A stretch of DNA of 64,000 nucleotides from CAXXOK01 sp963675655. GTDB lineage: Bacteria; Bacillota; Clostridia; Christensenellales; Aristaeellaceae. Of the stretch, positions 61,329 to 64,000 are shown in pieces. Numbering within the stretch: position 1 is the stretch's first letter; each line of letters opens with the position of its first letter. The translations under genes and the position numbers were made by a program. The notes beneath the pieces are model-generated. The model worked only from the letters and a program-made list of their open reading frames with translations, searched no databases and had not been told where the DNA came from. The DNA lies in assembly GCA_963675655.1 (NCBI GenBank), contig OY776489.1:2852001-2916000 (forward strand), given 5' to 3'.

Positions 61329-62520
61329 CGCTTTTGAAAGAATTGAAGATATTTCCCTGCAAAACACGGCCAAAGTACTGGATAGCTTTCAGAAGCATCA
61401 GGTAGCGGCGCGCCATTTTGCCCCAACAACGGGTTATGGATATGATGATATTGGGCGGGATACGCTGGAAAAAATCTATGCGGATTTGTTTGACACGGAG
61501 ATGGCCATTGTTCGCCCACAGATTGCCAGCGGTACACACGCTTTGTCTCTTTGCCTGTTTGGTCTGCTTTTACCGGGCGACGAGCTGCTCAGCGCATCCG
61601 GCGCACCCTATGATACGATGAATGGGATTATCGGCATTGGCAAACCATCCGTTGGTTCTTTAGCTGAAATGGGTGTAACCTATGCCCAAGTTGAACTAAA
61701 CGCGCAAGGGATGTTGGATTTACCTGCGATTCGTGCCGCCATGAAGCCGAATACGCGGGTTGTTACCATACAGCGCAGCAGGGGATATTCTTCTCGCCGC
61801 TCGCTGCTGCCGCAGGAAATTGAACCGCTCGCAAATATGCTGCATAATGAATTCCCTCACGCAAGTCTGATGGTGGATAATTGCTACGGCGAATTTGTCT
61901 GCCTAGAAGAGCCAAGCCATTATGGCGCGGATGTATGCGTAGGAAGCCTCATAAAAAATCCGGGCGGCGGGCTGGCCCCGACGGGTGGTTATATTGTCGG
62001 GCGTGAAGAGTTGGTAACCAGAATTAGCTACCGGCTTACCGCACCTTCTGTCGGCACAGAAATTGGCAGCTATGCAGCCAGCTATCAACCCTTCTACCAG
62101 GGGTTATTTATGGCGCCGCATACCGTTGCGCAGGCGGTGAAAACCGCTACGCTGGCGGCTGCAATGTTTGAAGCTATGTCTATGAAAACTACACCGTCTG
62201 TGGATGAACCGCGTACCGACATTATTCAAGCGTTGGAACTAGGCTCTCCGGAGCGTTTAATTGCTTTTTGCCAGGGAATCCAAATGTCCTCGCCGGTAGA
62301 CAGTATGGCGCTTCCGGAGCCATGGGATATGCCCGGCTATCAAGAACAGGTAATTATGGCGGCTGGTACATTTGTATCGGGTGCCAGCATAGAGCTAAGC
62401 GCGGATGCGCCCATGCGGCAGCCATATACCGCATATTTACAGGGCGGTTTAAGCTATAGCCACGGCAAATTGGCGTTGATGCGTACGCTTGAATATATGG
62501 AGCAAAAAGGCTGCCTGTAA
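61282..62520 (+). CDS. Methionine gamma-lyase family / aluminium resistance-like PLP protein
   Basis: A 412-residue fold-type I PLP enzyme of the Firmicutes YnbB family, often labelled aluminium resistance protein. The PLP-binding Lys is about K225 in SLIKNPGGGLAPTGGYIVG; HFAPTTGYGYDDIGRDTLE and RSRGYSSRRSLLP are further family blocks. The reaction is not firmly known; a carbon-sulfur lyase activity is inferred. Three consecutive ATG codons (61282, 61285, 61288) follow GGAG; all overlap miaA by 41-47 bases. It is the last gene of the run. Confidence 0.88.
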   Translation: MMMTQKVEEAQKRCANAFERIEDISLQNTAKVLDSFQKHQVAARHFAPTTGYGYDDIGRDTLEKIYADLFDTEMAIVRPQIASGTHALSLCLFGLLLPGDELLSASGAPYDTMNGIIGIGKPSVGSLAEMGVTYAQVELNAQGMLDLPAIRAAMKPNTRVVTIQRSRGYSSRRSLLPQEIEPLANMLHNEFPHASLMVDNCYGEFVCLEEPSHYGADVCVGSLIKNPGGGLAPTGGYIVGREELVTRISYRLTAPSVGTEIGSYAASYQPFYQGLFMAPHTVAQAVKTATLAAAMFEAMSMKTTPSVDEPRTDIIQALELGSPERLIAFCQGIQMSSPVDSMALPEPWDMPGYQEQVIMAAGTFVSGASIELSADAPMRQPYTAYLQGGLSYSHGKLALMRTLEYMEQKGCL

Positions 62521-62551
62521 ACCATGCAAAGGCATGAAAACAGTATCAATA

Positions 62552-62580
62552 TTGACATTCCAACTGGTTTGGTGTAGCAT
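62552..62580 (+). promoter_or_regulatory. Promoter of the HD-GYP gene
   Basis: A perfect TTGACA 62552-62557 and TAGCAT 62575-62580 are 17 bases apart, about 100 bases before the start codon. Confidence 0.6.
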
Positions 62581-62680
62581 AATAAAAAGTAATATTCTGT
62601 AAAAACGCATCAATAAAATGACTAATTGTACTTTGTGCTACATCAATCTGCATGCGCTAATCAGCCATGGGAGGTATATT

Positions 62681-63682
62681 GTGGAAAATACCAAACTGAA
62701 GCTCATTACGGATGCCTTGCTGCAGCAAATGCCGGTGGGTGTAGTTCTCTCAGATGAAAAAGGAAATATAGTTTATGCGAACCGGGCAATAGGGGAATTG
62801 CGCCATGTTGATCGCCATGAAATCATCGGCCAAAAATTGATTAATTGCTGCAAACCGGATTCGCGTTCAGGTGTACAGCGCGCAATGGATTTATTGTTGC
62901 AAAATAAAAGTAAGACCTTCAACCGTCTTGTGGAAGACAAGGCGCATAAACAATTTTATATGGATAGTTATTCCCGCATAGAGGATGGTAACGGACAAAC
63001 AATGGGCGTAGCCCTTTTTTCAGAAGATATTACCCAGAAACGGGAGTTGGAACTGAAACGCGCTACCGCGTACCGTATGCTGCAAGAGTCCGATGAGAAC
63101 ATGCGTAAACGTTACCATGAACTGTTGCTGGCTTCGCTTGAGACAATCATGAAGGTGTTAGAAAAACGGGATTCCTATACCAGCGACCATTCTTCACACG
63201 TATGCGATTATGCCCTTAAAATGTACGAACGCAGATTCGGCATCGGCGTAGATTTTGAAACACTGCGTACAGCAGCCATTTTACATGATATCGGTAAAAT
63301 CGGCATCCCAGATGAAATACTGCATAAAGAAGGCAAGTTAACTGAGCAAGAGAAAGATGTTATCCGTCAGCATAGCTTAATTGCAGAGGAAATTTTAAAG
63401 CCGCTGGATACAGGCAGCAACCTATCCTCGGTTGTGCGTCACCATCACGAGCATTTCGATGGCAGCGGTTACCCGGACGGCTTAAAAGGGGAAGAGATAC
63501 CAATGCTTTCCCGCATTATCGCCATTGCGGATGCGTATGACGCGATGCTGTCCACCCGTCCATATCGTGATGCGATGTCCTACCAGGCGGCGATTAACGA
63601 AATCATCACCCATATCGGTAAACAGTTTGACCCGGAATGGGTAAAAATATTCATGGATTTAGCTAATACAGGAAGCATCTAG
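62681..63682 (+). CDS. PAS / HD-GYP cyclic-di-GMP phosphodiesterase
   Basis: A 333-residue signalling protein. An N-terminal PAS domain (about 10-120; LSDEKGNIVYANRAIGEL) senses an unknown signal, a helical linker follows, and the C-terminal HD-GYP domain (about 145-325) has the metal ligands ILHDIGKIGIP, HSLIAEEILKPL, and HHHEHFDGSGYPDGLKGEEI. All active-site residues I can check are present, so hydrolysis of c-di-GMP is likely. GTG 62681 follows GGGAGG; the frame is open to 62618 without a ribosome site. Confidence 0.93.
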   Translation: MENTKLKLITDALLQQMPVGVVLSDEKGNIVYANRAIGELRHVDRHEIIGQKLINCCKPDSRSGVQRAMDLLLQNKSKTFNRLVEDKAHKQFYMDSYSRIEDGNGQTMGVALFSEDITQKRELELKRATAYRMLQESDENMRKRYHELLLASLETIMKVLEKRDSYTSDHSSHVCDYALKMYERRFGIGVDFETLRTAAILHDIGKIGIPDEILHKEGKLTEQEKDVIRQHSLIAEEILKPLDTGSNLSSVVRHHHEHFDGSGYPDGLKGEEIPMLSRIIAIADAYDAMLSTRPYRDAMSYQAAINEIITHIGKQFDPEWVKIFMDLANTGSI

Positions 63683-63698
63683 CTTGTCAAACCGACCC

Positions 63699-63726
63699 AA
63701 AAGGCATTCCTACGGGAATGCCTTTT
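63699..63726. terminator. Bidirectional terminator at the right end
   Basis: AAAAGGCATTCC 63699-63710 pairs with GGAATGCCTTTT 63715-63726 around TACG. It serves the HD-GYP gene (+) and the chromate transporter gene (-). Confidence 0.9.
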
Positions 63727-63734
63727 GGTTACGC

Positions 63735-64000
63735 TTATAGCTGGAAAACGACGCCCGCAATAGCACCGGCGGCAATATACAGTATGGGATGCACTTTACG
63801 TAACGCTTTGAGCTGGGTAAGTGTGAACAAGACAACAAATAAAAGCAACGCACTCCATTGCAATAAAATTATACCGCCTATACTTTTTACGAGTGATGCC
63901 TGCAATACAGTGAACCCGGCAGCGGCTATCAATCCGGTTACCGCAGGCCGGAGCCCTTCCAGCCCGGCATTAATCAGACGGTTTTTCTGGTAGCGATCCA
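63735..64000 (-). CDS. chrA: Chromate transporter (CHR family), C-terminal part
   Basis: The minus-strand gene runs off the right edge; 88 residues of its C-terminus are visible. The stretch NAGLEGLRPAVTGLIAAAG followed by two or three hydrophobic helices fits the end of a ChrA-type transporter, where the RPAV block is repeated in each half. Two bases at the edge belong to an incomplete codon. Whether the full protein has one or two CHR domains cannot be seen. Confidence 0.65.
   Translation of the reverse strand, partial: DRYQKNRLINAGLEGLRPAVTGLIAAAGFTVLQASLVKSIGGIILLQWSALLLFVVLFTLTQLKALRKVHPILYIAAGAIAGVVFQL

Overview
The window looks like a chromosomal segment of a low-to-mid-GC, Gram-positive member of the Clostridia (Firmicutes). 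The evidence is an Asp23/DUF2273/nusB/folD/xseAB/ispA cluster, a CggR-type glycolytic regulator, CIRCE-controlled groESL, a MurE with the meso-diaminopimelate DNPR motif, GerMN lipoproteins, and a radical SAM/DUF2344/RNase G cluster. The genus cannot be fixed from sequence alone; Christensenellales-like Clostridia is only a guess. No rRNA, CRISPR array, insertion sequence or prophage is visible. Coding density is high, with frequent ATGA/GTGA overlaps and TTG or GTG starts.

Layout. 1-9086 (+): one long run of genes: the end of an Asp23-family protein, DUF2273, nusB, a TsaD paralogue, folD, xseA, xseB, ispA, a DUF212 membrane protein, a small membrane protein, a cysteine desulfurase and thiI. 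9270-14242 (+): a glycolytic operon cggR-pgk-tpiA-gpmI with its own promoter and a tandem CggR-like operator, but without gap or eno. 14562-19460 (+): an OmpR-type response regulator, its histidine kinase and two GerMN lipoproteins, resembling the actinobacterial MtrA-MtrB-LpqB order. 19508-21080 (+): a long structured leader, an acidic zinc-ribbon protein and a metallophosphoesterase. 21126-27560 (+): a reduced division/cell-wall cluster mraZ-ftsL-murE-mraY-murD-ftsQ. Then come initiator and elongator tRNA-Met genes, followed by ftsA-ftsZ (to 31087).

31607-33707 (-): groES-groEL under a perfect CIRCE element. 33877-38690: mutY and a HIT-like gene (+), mmcQ and malic enzyme (-), and divergent pgi (+). 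38712-44572 (+): folT, nth, obgE, yhbY, then a small PD-(D/E)XK nuclease, a SNF2-family helicase and a zinc-ribbon membrane protein. 44599-47295: a secreted protein with two SH3b and six peptidoglycan-binding repeats. 47307-49866: a DUF2156 protein (-) divergent from a glutamate-cysteine ligase family gene (+). 50002-62520 (+): a dense RNA/DNA maintenance run: radical SAM protein, DUF2344, rng, miaB, a ylbF-like gene, mutS, mutL, miaA and a PLP lyase. 62552-63726: a PAS/HD-GYP c-di-GMP phosphodiesterase. The right edge cuts a minus-strand chromate transporter.

Most genes are housekeeping. The least explained items are the nuclease/SNF2/zinc-ribbon cassette (41753-44572), the structured leader before the zinc-ribbon gene (19543-19804), the kinase/GerMN lipoprotein module whose kinase has no ordinary start codon, the YlbF-like protein with a five-cysteine tail, and FtsZ with a long Q/M/P/Y-rich linker. 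All calls come from reading sequence and translation; no database search was run.
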